From Salinicoccus halodurans (GTDB lineage Bacteria > Bacillota > Bacilli > Staphylococcales > Salinicoccaceae), in NCBI RefSeq assembly GCF_900114445.1, contig NZ_FOTB01000001.1, positions 33,885 through 97,884 on the forward strand: a stretch of 64,000 bases of DNA, given 5' to 3'. Positions 43,538 to 52,410 of this stretch are shown here, piece after piece; the stretch's first letter is position 1, and every line of letters starts with the position of its first letter. The notes under the pieces are model-generated. The model was not told the DNA's origin. It did no database searches and saw nothing but the letters and a program-made list of their open reading frames with translations. The translations under genes and the position numbers were made by a program.

Positions 43538-45526
43538 ATGATTAAAAAGTATAAGAAGATCGTACGGTACTTATTAAATATCAATCATGAAAGAATCGAA
43601 AGCCTTACTCGCCATTTTGATATCGAAAGCAAGGAAATAGCTAATCTTGTTAACGATATAAATACACATTTTAGAAAAGAAGCAATCATTTACAATGGAG
43701 AAATGATTTATATTGCTAATGAATTTACAACGTTGATTGCTGAGTATTATCAAATTCCTATTGATGAACTAACTCCTATTTATAAGCCTGAGGTCAGGAG
43801 GGATATTGCTTTTTTGAAAATTGCTCTAAATGATGATTACCTTTCTTTGGATGATATATCGCAACATTGTCTGGCGAGTAAAAATACTTTAACGAATGAT
43901 ATTAAAGCCATCAATAGCTATATATCTGAGAATGATATCTACATCGAGTATCAAAGAAAGTATGGTTACTTAATTAAAGGCAAGGAAATTAATGTCAGAG
44001 CTGAAATTATGAATGTAGTGGACAGAATGTTCCAATATCCTAACGGAAGAAGTCTTTTAGAAGAGAAAGTAATCATGGTTAAAGGTGAATATTTTTTGCT
44101 TACTGAGCGGATTAGGAAACTGGAAAGAAAACTAAATATCACGCTAAGCGATGAATATTTAAACAAATTGCCCTACATTATATTAATTATGATAAAGCGT
44201 TCTGAAGTTACAGAGAAAGAGTGGGAGTTATCAATAAGATTCCAGGACTTGAGCAGTACCAAAGAGTTTAAAGAAATACAGGATCTTTTCTGGGGGTACC
44301 CTGAATTAACAAAACAGGATTTAACTTATTTGGCATTAGTATTCCTGGGAGCAAATAGAGTGGATTTAAAAACTGAATCTGATATCAAAAGTGAGATAGA
44401 GATTGAGAAGTTCGTAGACTATATCACCATGAAGTTGGAAGAAAAACTCGCCTTTAATTTTAAAAATAACCAATTTAAATCTAAATTGACACAGCATCTT
44501 ATTCCTGCTCTTGTCCGTAAGAACCTTAAATTGACAATCGAAAATCCAGTAACTGATGATTTTATACAAAGGTATTATCCAGTTTATGAAGTTGTAAAAG
44601 AAATTATAGATGGTTATCAAGATATTAGCTTGAATGAAGCGGAGATTGTCTATCTTTCAATGATTGTCCTTGGTCATATGTATTATGTGAATAATGAGGA
44701 GTACAGGAACAATAAAGAATTAAAAGCAGTGGTTGTATGCCACAGCGGACACTCAATATCTGAATTAATGAAAGTGCAATTAAAAGATATGTTCTCTGAT
44801 GTTAATTATATTGGAACTTATAGCATGCGGCAGTTTTACGAAGCAAAGCCCAATGTTGATATCGTATTCAGCACTATTCCATTAAAAACTAATAAAAAAG
44901 TTTTTATCATGGAAAATCTCTTTTCTGATCCAGGGAGAAAGGCCTTTATAGAGAAAGTTGAGACTTATTTTGAACTTGATCCTAATATAAAAACTAGACA
45001 GCTCATGAATTTTCTCAAAGATGTAATACCTGAAGAAAATTTTGAAACTATAAAAGATAAGGCTCACACCTTTTTTGAAACGGAAGAAGAGGATTTTAAT
45101 AACTCATTGGAACTGTTAGGAGAAGAACAAATTAAATTCGTCAGGGATAAAGATATATTTCAGATGGCCGCTAAAGGATTAAATCTACTCAAGAACAGAA
45201 ATTCGATAAATCAAAACTACTTGGACAGTACTATGAGTATATTTGAAGAAAAGTTTGAAACGATGATAATTGGTCCAGGTGTATATTTGCCGCATGCTCC
45301 TGTAGAAGATGGAGCAATTAAAGAAGATTACCAACTATTAATCAATCCTTCTTTGGAAAAATGCGTATTATGCATATCTCCTGAAAGTAATAATGCCCAT
45401 GTAAAAAAATTACTAGAGTTAAACAGTCTTTTCACAGATGAATTATTTATGAAGAGATTATATAAATCGAATGAAAAAGAATTAATTAATTTAATAGAAG
45501 GGAGTTACGAATGTGGGATATGGTAG
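43538..45526 (+). CDS. PRD-domain transcriptional activator with EIIB and EIIA modules
   Basis: Transcription factor of 662 residues in the MtlR/LicR/BglG group. An N-terminal HTH (residues 1-150, SLDDISQHCLASKNTLTNDI) is followed by two PTS regulation domains (about 170-390), an EIIB-gat-like domain (AVVVCHSGHSISELM, with Cys as phospho-acceptor) and a C-terminal EIIA-like domain (PGVYLPHAPVEDGA, with His). Phosphorylation by the PTS and by the cognate EIIs tunes activity. AGGAGGCAGTATAA precedes ATG 43538. Its stop overlaps the EIIA gene start, so it is the first gene of the operon it should control. Confidence 0.9.
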   Translation: MIKKYKKIVRYLLNINHERIESLTRHFDIESKEIANLVNDINTHFRKEAIIYNGEMIYIANEFTTLIAEYYQIPIDELTPIYKPEVRRDIAFLKIALNDDYLSLDDISQHCLASKNTLTNDIKAINSYISENDIYIEYQRKYGYLIKGKEINVRAEIMNVVDRMFQYPNGRSLLEEKVIMVKGEYFLLTERIRKLERKLNITLSDEYLNKLPYIILIMIKRSEVTEKEWELSIRFQDLSSTKEFKEIQDLFWGYPELTKQDLTYLALVFLGANRVDLKTESDIKSEIEIEKFVDYITMKLEEKLAFNFKNNQFKSKLTQHLIPALVRKNLKLTIENPVTDDFIQRYYPVYEVVKEIIDGYQDISLNEAEIVYLSMIVLGHMYYVNNEEYRNNKELKAVVVCHSGHSISELMKVQLKDMFSDVNYIGTYSMRQFYEAKPNVDIVFSTIPLKTNKKVFIMENLFSDPGRKAFIEKVETYFELDPNIKTRQLMNFLKDVIPEENFETIKDKAHTFFETEEEDFNNSLELLGEEQIKFVRDKDIFQMAAKGLNLLKNRNSINQNYLDSTMSIFEEKFETMIIGPGVYLPHAPVEDGAIKEDYQLLINPSLEKCVLCISPESNNAHVKKLLELNSLFTDELFMKRLYKSNEKELINLIEGSYECGIW

Positions 45527-45974
45527 TTTGTTTGACGAAACACTAATAACTTTGGATGCATCTTATAGTTCCCAGGAAGATCTATTCAAGAATGCCGCAG
45601 AACACCTTGTCGACCTAGGATACATTGAAGAGACATATCTGGAGGCTTTGGTGAATAGAGAAAGAGAATTCCCGACGGGATTAGAAACAAAATATTGTAA
45701 TATAGCAATCCCGCATACAGATGCTCCTCATATAAAGCATCCATTCATTTATCTTATAAGACTGAATGAAAATCTGAAGTTTAAAAATATGGGTGATGTG
45801 AATTCAGAGGTCGCGGTAAAGATTGTATTGTTTTTAGGAATAAAAAACCCTAAAAAACAAATATCATTGCTATCTGATTTGATGGGAAAATTTGAGGATG
45901 AAGATATATCCAAAATGATTTTAAATGGTAAAAATGAGAAGGAATTAGAACAAAATTTAAAAAAATTATTTTAA
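45513..45974 (+). CDS. gatA: PTS EIIA component, galactitol/fructose class
   Basis: Phosphocarrier of 153 residues with the fructose/mannitol-type EIIA fold. The phospho-acceptor His is in NIAIPHTDAPHIKHP. The GTG start at 45513 follows GAAGGGAGTTACGAAT and overlaps the regulator by 14 bp; an ATG two bases earlier is out of frame. It passes phosphate from HPr to the EIIB encoded next. The symbol reflects class similarity, not a proven galactitol substrate. Confidence 0.87.
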   Translation: MGYGSLFDETLITLDASYSSQEDLFKNAAEHLVDLGYIEETYLEALVNREREFPTGLETKYCNIAIPHTDAPHIKHPFIYLIRLNENLKFKNMGDVNSEVAVKIVLFLGIKNPKKQISLLSDLMGKFEDEDISKMILNGKNEKELEQNLKKLF

Positions 45975-45985
45975 GGAGTGTAATT

Positions 45986-46261
45986 ATGAAAAATGTAATT
46001 GTAGCGTGTGGTAGTGGTGTAGCAACAAGTCAAACAGTAGCGTCTAAGGTCAAGAAAGTTCTAGATGAGAATAAAATTAAAGCGAATGTAGAAGCTGTGG
46101 ATATTAAGTCATTAGATAGCTATATCAGATCAGCAGATGTATATGTATCGATAACTAAAACTTCAAAAGAGTATGATATACCAACATTAGATGGTATAGC
46201 GTTTCTGACAGGAATGGGAATTGAAGAAGAAAAACAGAAATTGATTGATGCTTTAAAATAA
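45986..46261 (+). CDS. gatB: PTS EIIB component, galactitol class
   Basis: EIIB protein of 91 residues. The phosphocysteine loop is VIVACGSGVATSQTVA (Cys 8). The C-terminal part, GIAFLTGMGIEEEKQKLIDAL, is typical of GatB. AAGGAGTGTAATT precedes ATG 45986. It accepts phosphate from EIIA and transfers it to the sugar during transport. Confidence 0.9.
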   Translation: MKNVIVACGSGVATSQTVASKVKKVLDENKIKANVEAVDIKSLDSYIRSADVYVSITKTSKEYDIPTLDGIAFLTGMGIEEEKQKLIDALK

Positions 46262-46285
46262 ATACTTTTTAGAAAGGAAAATTAT

Positions 46286-47647
46286 ATGGAAGTATTACAA
46301 AATGCAGTTCAATATGTGTTAGATATGGGAGCCGCTGTATTTGTACCAATAATAATGCTTATTATTGGTCTTGTAGCAAGAATGAAATTTAAAGATGCAT
46401 TAAGTGCGGCCATAATCTTTGGTGTTGCTTTCTCAGGTATGACTCTGGTAGTTGATTATATGTTATCTTCCATCAGTCCTGCAGCACAAACTTTTGCTGA
46501 GAATACTGGTATAAATTTAACTTCTGTTGATGGGGGTTGGACTACAGCAGCAGCTATAACTTGGTCATGGCCATTCGCTTTCTTGATGTTTCCGATACTG
46601 GTCATCATAAATATCGTCATGCTGGCTTTTAAGTGGACGAAAACATTAAATGTCGATGTGTGGAATGTTTGGGGCAAAATATTCACAGCAATTTTAGTGA
46701 CCTATCTATCAGGAAGTATTGTTGCCGGTTTTATCGTTGCAAGCATACAAGTAATAGTAGAACTGAAAATTGGAGATGTTTGGGGAAGAGAAGTTGAGGA
46801 TTTGACTGGAATCCCGGGTGTTACTGTACCACATCATATGACTCTGATCGCTGCACTTCTTTATCCAATTGATAAGTTAATGGATAAAGTACCATTTCTC
46901 AATAAAAAAATGGATGCTGAAGCATTGAGAGATAAGTTGGGTGTATTTGCAGAAAACCATATTATGGGTGGTATTATTGGTCTCTTGCTTGGTTTAGCCG
47001 CGAGTTATAGTATTCAAGAAGCTTTAATATTGGCCATTCAGGCTGCTACCGCTCTGACTTTATTCCCGATGGTTTCCAAGTTATTTATGCAAGCGCTATC
47101 ACCAATCTCTGATGCCATTTCTGATTTTATGAAAAAGCGATTCAAAGATCGTGAAATTTTAATAGGCTTGGACTGGCCTATATTGGCTGGTAGAAATGAG
47201 ATTTGGGTAACTGCGATTATAATTGTTCCGGTATTGCTCTTATTTGCAGTGACACTGCCTGGAAATACTGTACTACCATTTGGCGGAATCATTAATCTAT
47301 CCATAGTAGTAGGAGCGGTTCTTCTAACTAGAGGTAACTTAGTGAGAATGATTATTTATGGAGTGATTACTGCACCTGTATTCCTCTATATATCTACTTA
47401 CTTCTCGCCTTATATTACACGTTTGGCTCAAGAGACAGGGGCAGTTAATGTGGAAGAAGGAAGCATGCTGACATGGAGCACGATTGAAAATGGTGAATTC
47501 AAATTGTTCTTTGCAAATGCGATGAATGGCGAGTGGTGGGCAATACTTGCTTCGATAGGCTGGCTTGCAATATTCACATACTTCGTCATAGGAAGGCAAA
47601 AAGATAACAAAAGGTATTTTTCAGCAGAAGCAAAAGAAGTCAATTGA
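46286..47647 (+). CDS. gatC: PTS EIIC component, galactitol class
   Basis: Membrane permease of 453 residues. The N-terminus, VLDMGAAVFVPIIMLIIGL, and the segments PGVTVPHHMTLIAALLYP and GLDWPILAGRNEIWVTAII are typical of GatC-family permeases. About ten transmembrane helices. It imports a polyol or sugar with phosphorylation. The family transports galactitol, pentitols and other compounds, so substrate identity cannot be read here. Confidence 0.9.
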   Translation: MEVLQNAVQYVLDMGAAVFVPIIMLIIGLVARMKFKDALSAAIIFGVAFSGMTLVVDYMLSSISPAAQTFAENTGINLTSVDGGWTTAAAITWSWPFAFLMFPILVIINIVMLAFKWTKTLNVDVWNVWGKIFTAILVTYLSGSIVAGFIVASIQVIVELKIGDVWGREVEDLTGIPGVTVPHHMTLIAALLYPIDKLMDKVPFLNKKMDAEALRDKLGVFAENHIMGGIIGLLLGLAASYSIQEALILAIQAATALTLFPMVSKLFMQALSPISDAISDFMKKRFKDREILIGLDWPILAGRNEIWVTAIIIVPVLLLFAVTLPGNTVLPFGGIINLSIVVGAVLLTRGNLVRMIIYGVITAPVFLYISTYFSPYITRLAQETGAVNVEEGSMLTWSTIENGEFKLFFANAMNGEWWAILASIGWLAIFTYFVIGRQKDNKRYFSAEAKEVN

Positions 47648-47666
47648 TATAAGTGAGTGATAATAA

Positions 47667-47888
47667 ATGAATCTAATTTTAAAAAGCAAATTATTTTGGA
47701 GTTTTATGGTGCTATTGGGAGCAGCATTAATGATAATTGGATTTTTCACTAAAGATATAAAAATGTGGTTTATAGCTTTTGCGATAGCACTATTGGTAAG
47801 GTATTATGCTGCTGATTTCCTATTTCACTCTTACGAGAATAGAATCGAGAGATTGAAACAGAAACATAGCCAGTTAAAGGATGGATAA
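47667..47888 (+). CDS. Small two-helix membrane protein in the PTS operon
   Basis: Protein of 73 residues with two transmembrane helices (LFWSFMVLLGAALMIIGFF and MWFIAFAIALLVRYYAADF) and a basic coiled tail, ENRIERLKQKHSQLKDG. It lies 19 bp after the EIIC gene and ends against the PfkB gene. The frame and hydrophobic pattern look real. Function unknown; an accessory subunit of the permease is possible. Confidence 0.65.
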   Translation: MNLILKSKLFWSFMVLLGAALMIIGFFTKDIKMWFIAFAIALLVRYYAADFLFHSYENRIERLKQKHSQLKDG

Positions 47889-47889
47889 A

Positions 47890-48810
47890 ATGATTTATAC
47901 TATCACATTAAATCCAGCAATTGACAAAATAAAATATCTAGAAGGCAACTTGGAACAGGAGAAAAACAATCGTGTAAAGGAGAAATTTATAGATTTAGGT
48001 GGAAAAGCAACCCATGTGTCAGCGATATTGCAGCAATTAAATAAATCGAATATTGCACTTGGTTTTTCAGGTGAGCTGAATAAACAGGAATTTTATGAAG
48101 TTTTGAAAATTTATAATATCCGACATGATTATATCGAAGTGAAAAATGAATCAGTAAGGGAGAGTATTGTAGTTATAAATAACTCAGGCGGCAGTTATAT
48201 GATTACTGAAAAAGGCCCTGATATTTTAGAACCAGATAAAAATAAATTAATCAAAATTTTGAAAGAACAAGTTAAAGAAAACGATATTATTGTAATTGCA
48301 GGTTCACCACCTCCTGGTTATTCATCAAAAGATTTCAGAGAATTAATAAAGGTTCTTCGAAAAAATAATGCCTATATAGCTTGTGATGTAGCAGGTAAAT
48401 ATTTAAAGGTATCGTTGGAAGAAGGTGTCGATTTCGTAAAACCAAATGAGCATGAACTGGAAACTTTGTACGATGGCAATGAAGACCTCAGTGAGAAATT
48501 TAAAAAACTGACATCGAAAGTAAAAAATGCAGTATGTAGTCTTGGCGGTGAAGGCGCAATGTATATGGCAAACGGTAAAATTTTTAGAATTACACCTCCC
48601 AAAGTTAAGGTGAAAAGTGATACTGGTGCAGGTGATGCCTTTGTTGGAGGATATATTTACGCACTTAGTAATAATAGTTCAATTCATGAAAGAGTAAAGC
48701 AGGGGATTATAGTATCTGCAAGTAAAGTACAGCATCATGGAAGTTGTCAGATAGATCCGGCTCAATTCGATTTTATTAATAAAAACACAAAAATTTTAGA
48801 GGTGAGATAA
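47890..48810 (+). CDS. PfkB-family sugar-phosphate kinase (1-phosphofructokinase type)
   Basis: Kinase of 306 residues, similar to 1-phosphofructokinase and tagatose-6-phosphate kinase. The opening MIYTITLNPAIDKI is the family signature, followed by DLGGKATHVSAILQQL and the catalytic anion-hole motif KSDTGAGDAFVGGYIYAL. It should phosphorylate a ketohexose or ketopentose phosphate to a bisphosphate. ATG 47890 is chosen because AAAGGA lies 8 nt upstream; ATG 47881 overlaps that site. Confidence 0.85.
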   Translation: MIYTITLNPAIDKIKYLEGNLEQEKNNRVKEKFIDLGGKATHVSAILQQLNKSNIALGFSGELNKQEFYEVLKIYNIRHDYIEVKNESVRESIVVINNSGGSYMITEKGPDILEPDKNKLIKILKEQVKENDIIVIAGSPPPGYSSKDFRELIKVLRKNNAYIACDVAGKYLKVSLEEGVDFVKPNEHELETLYDGNEDLSEKFKKLTSKVKNAVCSLGGEGAMYMANGKIFRITPPKVKVKSDTGAGDAFVGGYIYALSNNSSIHERVKQGIIVSASKVQHHGSCQIDPAQFDFINKNTKILEVR

Positions 48811-49451
48811 TGTTATATGCAGAAGAAAGAAAAAAGATGTGCGCGACAGTAAAAATAATGTTTGATCGATTTCAAACTAACGCTGCCGGTGGAAATTTAA
48901 GTTTAAAAGTTAATGATGATCATATTATCATGACTCCAACTCTGATGTCACAAAATTATCTTTGTGATTTAAGTCCATTTCAGATTTTAGTCGTCGACAA
49001 AGATTTGAATATCATTGAAGGAGAAGGACGCTTAACTCGTGAAATCAATATGCACATGGCATGTTATGAAGAAAACCCAGATATTAAATGTGTTATACAT
49101 GGCCATGCAAAAGAATCAATGGTTTGGGCAAGTATAGGAGAAAATATGCCTAACGTTACCGAAGCCACTCAGAAATTGGGAGAAATAAAGTGTCTTGATT
49201 ATAAACCGGCAACTACTCCTGAACTTGCAGAAAGTGTTAGAAGTTATATTAAGACACGAGATAGCCTACCAGTGGCTCTGTTATTAGAAAGACATGGAAT
49301 ACTCATTATGGATAAAAGTATAGAAAAAGCTTATGACATGGTCGAGCGCCTGGAATATAACGCATATGTCTCCTATAAGATGCATGTTCTATCAATTTTA
49401 GGTGAAGAAGTTTCTCTGGAAAAACAACACGAGTACAATACTACAGAATAA
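48810..49451 (+). CDS. Class II aldolase/adducin-family enzyme
   Basis: Protein of 213 residues in the L-fuculose-phosphate aldolase / L-ribulose-phosphate 4-epimerase fold. Metal-ligand histidines are visible in VIHGHAKESMVWAS and the later LLLERHGILIMDKS. The substrate loop TNAAGGNLSLKVND is typical, and Glu in LTREINMHMACYEENPD marks the catalytic region. It should cleave or epimerise a ketose phosphate. Its start overlaps the kinase stop (TAATG). Confidence 0.83.
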   Translation: MLYAEERKKMCATVKIMFDRFQTNAAGGNLSLKVNDDHIIMTPTLMSQNYLCDLSPFQILVVDKDLNIIEGEGRLTREINMHMACYEENPDIKCVIHGHAKESMVWASIGENMPNVTEATQKLGEIKCLDYKPATTPELAESVRSYIKTRDSLPVALLLERHGILIMDKSIEKAYDMVERLEYNAYVSYKMHVLSILGEEVSLEKQHEYNTTE

Positions 49452-49465
49452 AATGACCCTGATAG

Positions 49466-49495
49466 AGGTGGAACAGAAAATGAACTGTTCCACCT
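49466..49495 (+). other. Perfect intra-operon hairpin
   Basis: AGGTGGAACAG at 49466-49476 and CTGTTCCACCT at 49485-49495 form an 11-bp perfect stem with an 8-nt loop between the aldolase and HAD genes. There is no T run; AAAAAGGATGTG follows, which is the ribosome site of the next gene. It may be an mRNA processing or stability element that changes the ratio of upstream to downstream products. Confidence 0.5.
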
Positions 49496-49512
49496 AAAAA
49501 GGATGTGAAAAT

Positions 49513-50313
49513 TTGACAAGATGGTTAATTGCTTTTGATCTGGATGATTCTCTTTTAATGGAGAATGGTGCTGTTCATGAAAAATTGAAATTTAAGCTGA
49601 GAGAACTTCAAAAGAATGATAATGTTCTTTTGTTTGCTTCCGGGAGATCAGATTATTCGATAACAAATGTAATCAGTACCATAGGTTTAAATGAAGAGAA
49701 TATATACACTTCTGCTTATAACGGTGCGTTATTAAAATATGGAAGAAAAGAAATATTCTCAGAAAAATTGAAGCAGGAAGATATCAAGAAACTTATGAAC
49801 TATATTTATACGAATGATTTATATGCTCAAAGTTATATTGATGAATTTATCGTATATGAGACAGAAAATGAATATACGGAGATAGAGCAAAATATAACTG
49901 GGCAGCAAAAGAAAAAAGTTAAGAGTCTGATGGAGGCCTCACAAAGTTATCCTAAATTAATGGGTTTGGGGCATCCGAGTCTTATTAGAGAGGTGTTGGA
50001 CAATACTACGAATGATTTGAAGAACGACTATAATATAACAATAACTAAACCTTATTTTCTTGAAATGATGAAAAAGAATATATCAAAAGCCAAATCTGTA
50101 AATCTAATAATTGATAGAGAAAAAATAGACCATAAAAAAACAATGGCATTTGGAGATAGTCATAATGATATTCAGATGCTGGAAGCTGTGAGTATTAATG
50201 TAGCAGTAGATAATGCAATCAAAGAAGTCAAAGATGTCTGCAATTTTAAAACTTTATCTAATAACGATAATGGCATCTATGAGTTTCTGATAAATTTCAA
50301 AGATTGGAGTTAG
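49513..50313 (+). CDS. HAD-superfamily (Cof-type) phosphatase
   Basis: Phosphatase of 266 residues. Motif I is AFDLDDSLLMENG, with the nucleophile Asp and the acid/base Asp two residues later. Motif II is LLFASGRSD, and motif IV is MAFGDSHNDIQMLE. The large C2 cap and size fit Cof-type HAD sugar phosphatases. The TTG start at 49513 follows AAGGATGTGAAAAT. In this operon it probably removes phosphate from an imported or intermediate sugar phosphate. Confidence 0.85.
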   Translation: MTRWLIAFDLDDSLLMENGAVHEKLKFKLRELQKNDNVLLFASGRSDYSITNVISTIGLNEENIYTSAYNGALLKYGRKEIFSEKLKQEDIKKLMNYIYTNDLYAQSYIDEFIVYETENEYTEIEQNITGQQKKKVKSLMEASQSYPKLMGLGHPSLIREVLDNTTNDLKNDYNITITKPYFLEMMKKNISKAKSVNLIIDREKIDHKKTMAFGDSHNDIQMLEAVSINVAVDNAIKEVKDVCNFKTLSNNDNGIYEFLINFKDWS

Positions 50314-50317
50314 ATGA

Positions 50318-50929
50318 ATGACGATCTTTTATCTGATAAGGCATGGTGAAACAGAGCATAACGCAAATAATAATGCTTACTGTGGCAGAACAGATGTACA
50401 ACTGAATGATGAAGGCCATAGGCAGAGTAGAGCATTATCTGAAAAACTTAAAAACGTTAAATTTACAGCATTCTATGTATCACCACTTACAAGAGCAAAA
50501 CAAACTATGAGTTATTTGACGGAAGATTATTCAGTTGAGGAGAGATTATTGGAAATTGATTTTGGCAAATGGGAAGGATACACAAAAGAAGAAATAAGTG
50601 AAAGGTTCAGTAAAAATTGGAGCGAATGGCAAACTACTTCTAAAGGTGATGTAAAAGCGGGTGGAAATGGTGAAACTATGTTGGAAGCTTACTCACGTAT
50701 CAAATCATTAATCGATGAGGTATCAATCAAATTTCCACAATCAAATGTAATGATTGTCGCCCATAATACTATTATCAGATTGCTTCTTACAGGGTTATTC
50801 GAAGCGAAATGGTCAAAATACAGATCATTTAAATGTGCTAATACATCAGTTGCGGTCTTAAAAACAGAAAATGACAAATTTGAATTATTGAAGATAAATG
50901 ATGATATCCATCTAGTGGAGAAGGATTGA
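50318..50929 (+). CDS. Histidine-phosphatase-family phosphatase
   Basis: Protein of 203 residues in the phosphoglycerate mutase-like (histidine phosphatase) superfamily. The catalytic RHG motif is YLIRHGETEHNAN, followed by SPLTRAKQTMSYL, the acidic LLEIDFGKWEGYTKEEI, and the second His in NVMIVAHNTIIRLLL. Such enzymes include sugar phosphatases. It is separated from the HAD gene by 4 bp, so the operon carries two different phosphatases. Confidence 0.87.
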   Translation: MTIFYLIRHGETEHNANNNAYCGRTDVQLNDEGHRQSRALSEKLKNVKFTAFYVSPLTRAKQTMSYLTEDYSVEERLLEIDFGKWEGYTKEEISERFSKNWSEWQTTSKGDVKAGGNGETMLEAYSRIKSLIDEVSIKFPQSNVMIVAHNTIIRLLLTGLFEAKWSKYRSFKCANTSVAVLKTENDKFELLKINDDIHLVEKD

Positions 50930-50932
50930 TCT

Positions 50933-52327
50933 ATGCCATTATTTATAGGACTTGACTTAGGAACTCAAGGAGTAAGAGCTATCGTTTCAAATGAGAATGG
51001 AAACATCTTTGCCAGTGAAAGTATAAAGTTCGATATGCAAATGATCAGTAGTCCAGAACAAGATACTGAGGTTTGGAGAAAATCAATATTGAAAGTGCTA
51101 TCAGCCGTTTCAGGTCAATTAGGGAGGTCGATAAGAGATATACAATCTATAAGTGTTACATCCACCTCAGGTACAATAGTGCCTATAAATGAGAAGTTGG
51201 AACCCATTTATAATGCCATTATGTATCATAATAACGTTGGGATTTCTTATTTGAAAAAGTTGACAGATGGTAATTTAAACAAGTCATTTACATTTGGTAA
51301 AATTCTTTGGTTTCAAAATGAACGAAAAAAATATATGAAAGATGTGTATAAGTTTATACATGCAAATGATTATTTAATATTACTATTAACTGGCACACAA
51401 ATCGTTTCAGATTATAGCAGTTCTCTAAAAAGTGGTTATGATGTTTTTAATGAAAGATGGAATGATTTAGGTGAAGTCTTGAAATTATCATCCCTTTTCC
51501 CTAAAGTTGATAAACCAGGAAAAATAGTTGGAAATTTATCGAAACAAATTAGCCAAGAGACGGGTTTGCCACAAACAATTAAAGTTGTTTTAGGTATGAC
51601 TGATGGCTGCACAGGACTCTTATCCACAGGATGTGCGAAAGAAGGAGACTGGTGTACAACAATTGGTACGACCATGGTAATAAAGGGCTTATCACAAGAA
51701 TATGTAAAAGATGATGTGTTCTACAGCCATAAACATCCTGATAATTTATGGATGCCAGGCGGCGCATCAAATATAGGTGCAAAATGGGTGTCTTATCATG
51801 ACTTTGATAAAAACATAGACTATTTCAATAAATATGCATACGAAAATTTATTGGCAGAGCAATTTCATTATCCACTGATTGGTAAAGGTGAACGATTTCC
51901 TTTCCAAGATCAAGAGGTAGAGGGATTTGATAATACATCCACTGATGAAGAAAGTTTCCTTGCAGGAATGGAAGGAGTGGCATTTATAGAAAGAATGGCT
52001 TATGAAAAACTGGAAACTGAGTATGGAGTGATTATAAAAAATATATTTAGTGCGGGATCTGCCGGGCAAAATGAAGTATGGAACAAAATAAGAAGTAACG
52101 TGCTAAAGAAACCGATAATTCCTGCTGGGAATGAAGGTAGCGCTTTTGGAGCGGCAATCATTGCTGCTTCTGGAACTCATTTTGATAATTTGTCTGGTGC
52201 AAGTATAAACATGAATCAAAGAAATAGTAACATAGTAAAAGATTATTCTTTGAGTGAGCAGTATGATAAAAGATATTATGAGTTCTTAAAAGTTTTAGAT
52301 AAGCAAAGACTTAAAGATAAACAATGA
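50933..52327 (+). CDS. FGGY-family carbohydrate kinase
   Basis: Kinase of 464 residues related to xylulokinase and other FGGY kinases. N-terminal ATP site GLDLGTQGVRAIVSNENGN, middle region VVLGMTDGCTGLLSTG and TTIGTTMVIKG, C-terminal signature FSAGSAGQNEVWNKIRSNVL and AGNEGSAFGAAIIAA. It should phosphorylate a free ketose or polyol. GGAGAAGGATTGATCT precedes ATG 50933. Last gene of the operon, with a terminator directly after it. Confidence 0.87.
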   Translation: MPLFIGLDLGTQGVRAIVSNENGNIFASESIKFDMQMISSPEQDTEVWRKSILKVLSAVSGQLGRSIRDIQSISVTSTSGTIVPINEKLEPIYNAIMYHNNVGISYLKKLTDGNLNKSFTFGKILWFQNERKKYMKDVYKFIHANDYLILLLTGTQIVSDYSSSLKSGYDVFNERWNDLGEVLKLSSLFPKVDKPGKIVGNLSKQISQETGLPQTIKVVLGMTDGCTGLLSTGCAKEGDWCTTIGTTMVIKGLSQEYVKDDVFYSHKHPDNLWMPGGASNIGAKWVSYHDFDKNIDYFNKYAYENLLAEQFHYPLIGKGERFPFQDQEVEGFDNTSTDEESFLAGMEGVAFIERMAYEKLETEYGVIIKNIFSAGSAGQNEVWNKIRSNVLKKPIIPAGNEGSAFGAAIIAASGTHFDNLSGASINMNQRNSNIVKDYSLSEQYDKRYYEFLKVLDKQRLKDKQ

Positions 52328-52331
52328 TGAT

Positions 52332-52400
52332 TTAAAGCCATCTTTATGAACAGATGGCTTTAATCAACTAATTTTATAAGCTTAACAAAAATTAGTTGAA
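52332..52400. terminator. Two stem-loops after the PTS operon
   Basis: TTAAAGCCATCT/AGATGGCTTTAA (52332-52363) is an excellent hairpin at the operon end. A second one, TCAACTAATTTT/AAAATTAGTTGA (about 52365-52400), follows. The pair probably terminates rightward transcription of the PTS operon and leftward transcription of the membrane gene. Confidence 0.75.
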
Positions 52401-52410
52401 TAACTATAAG

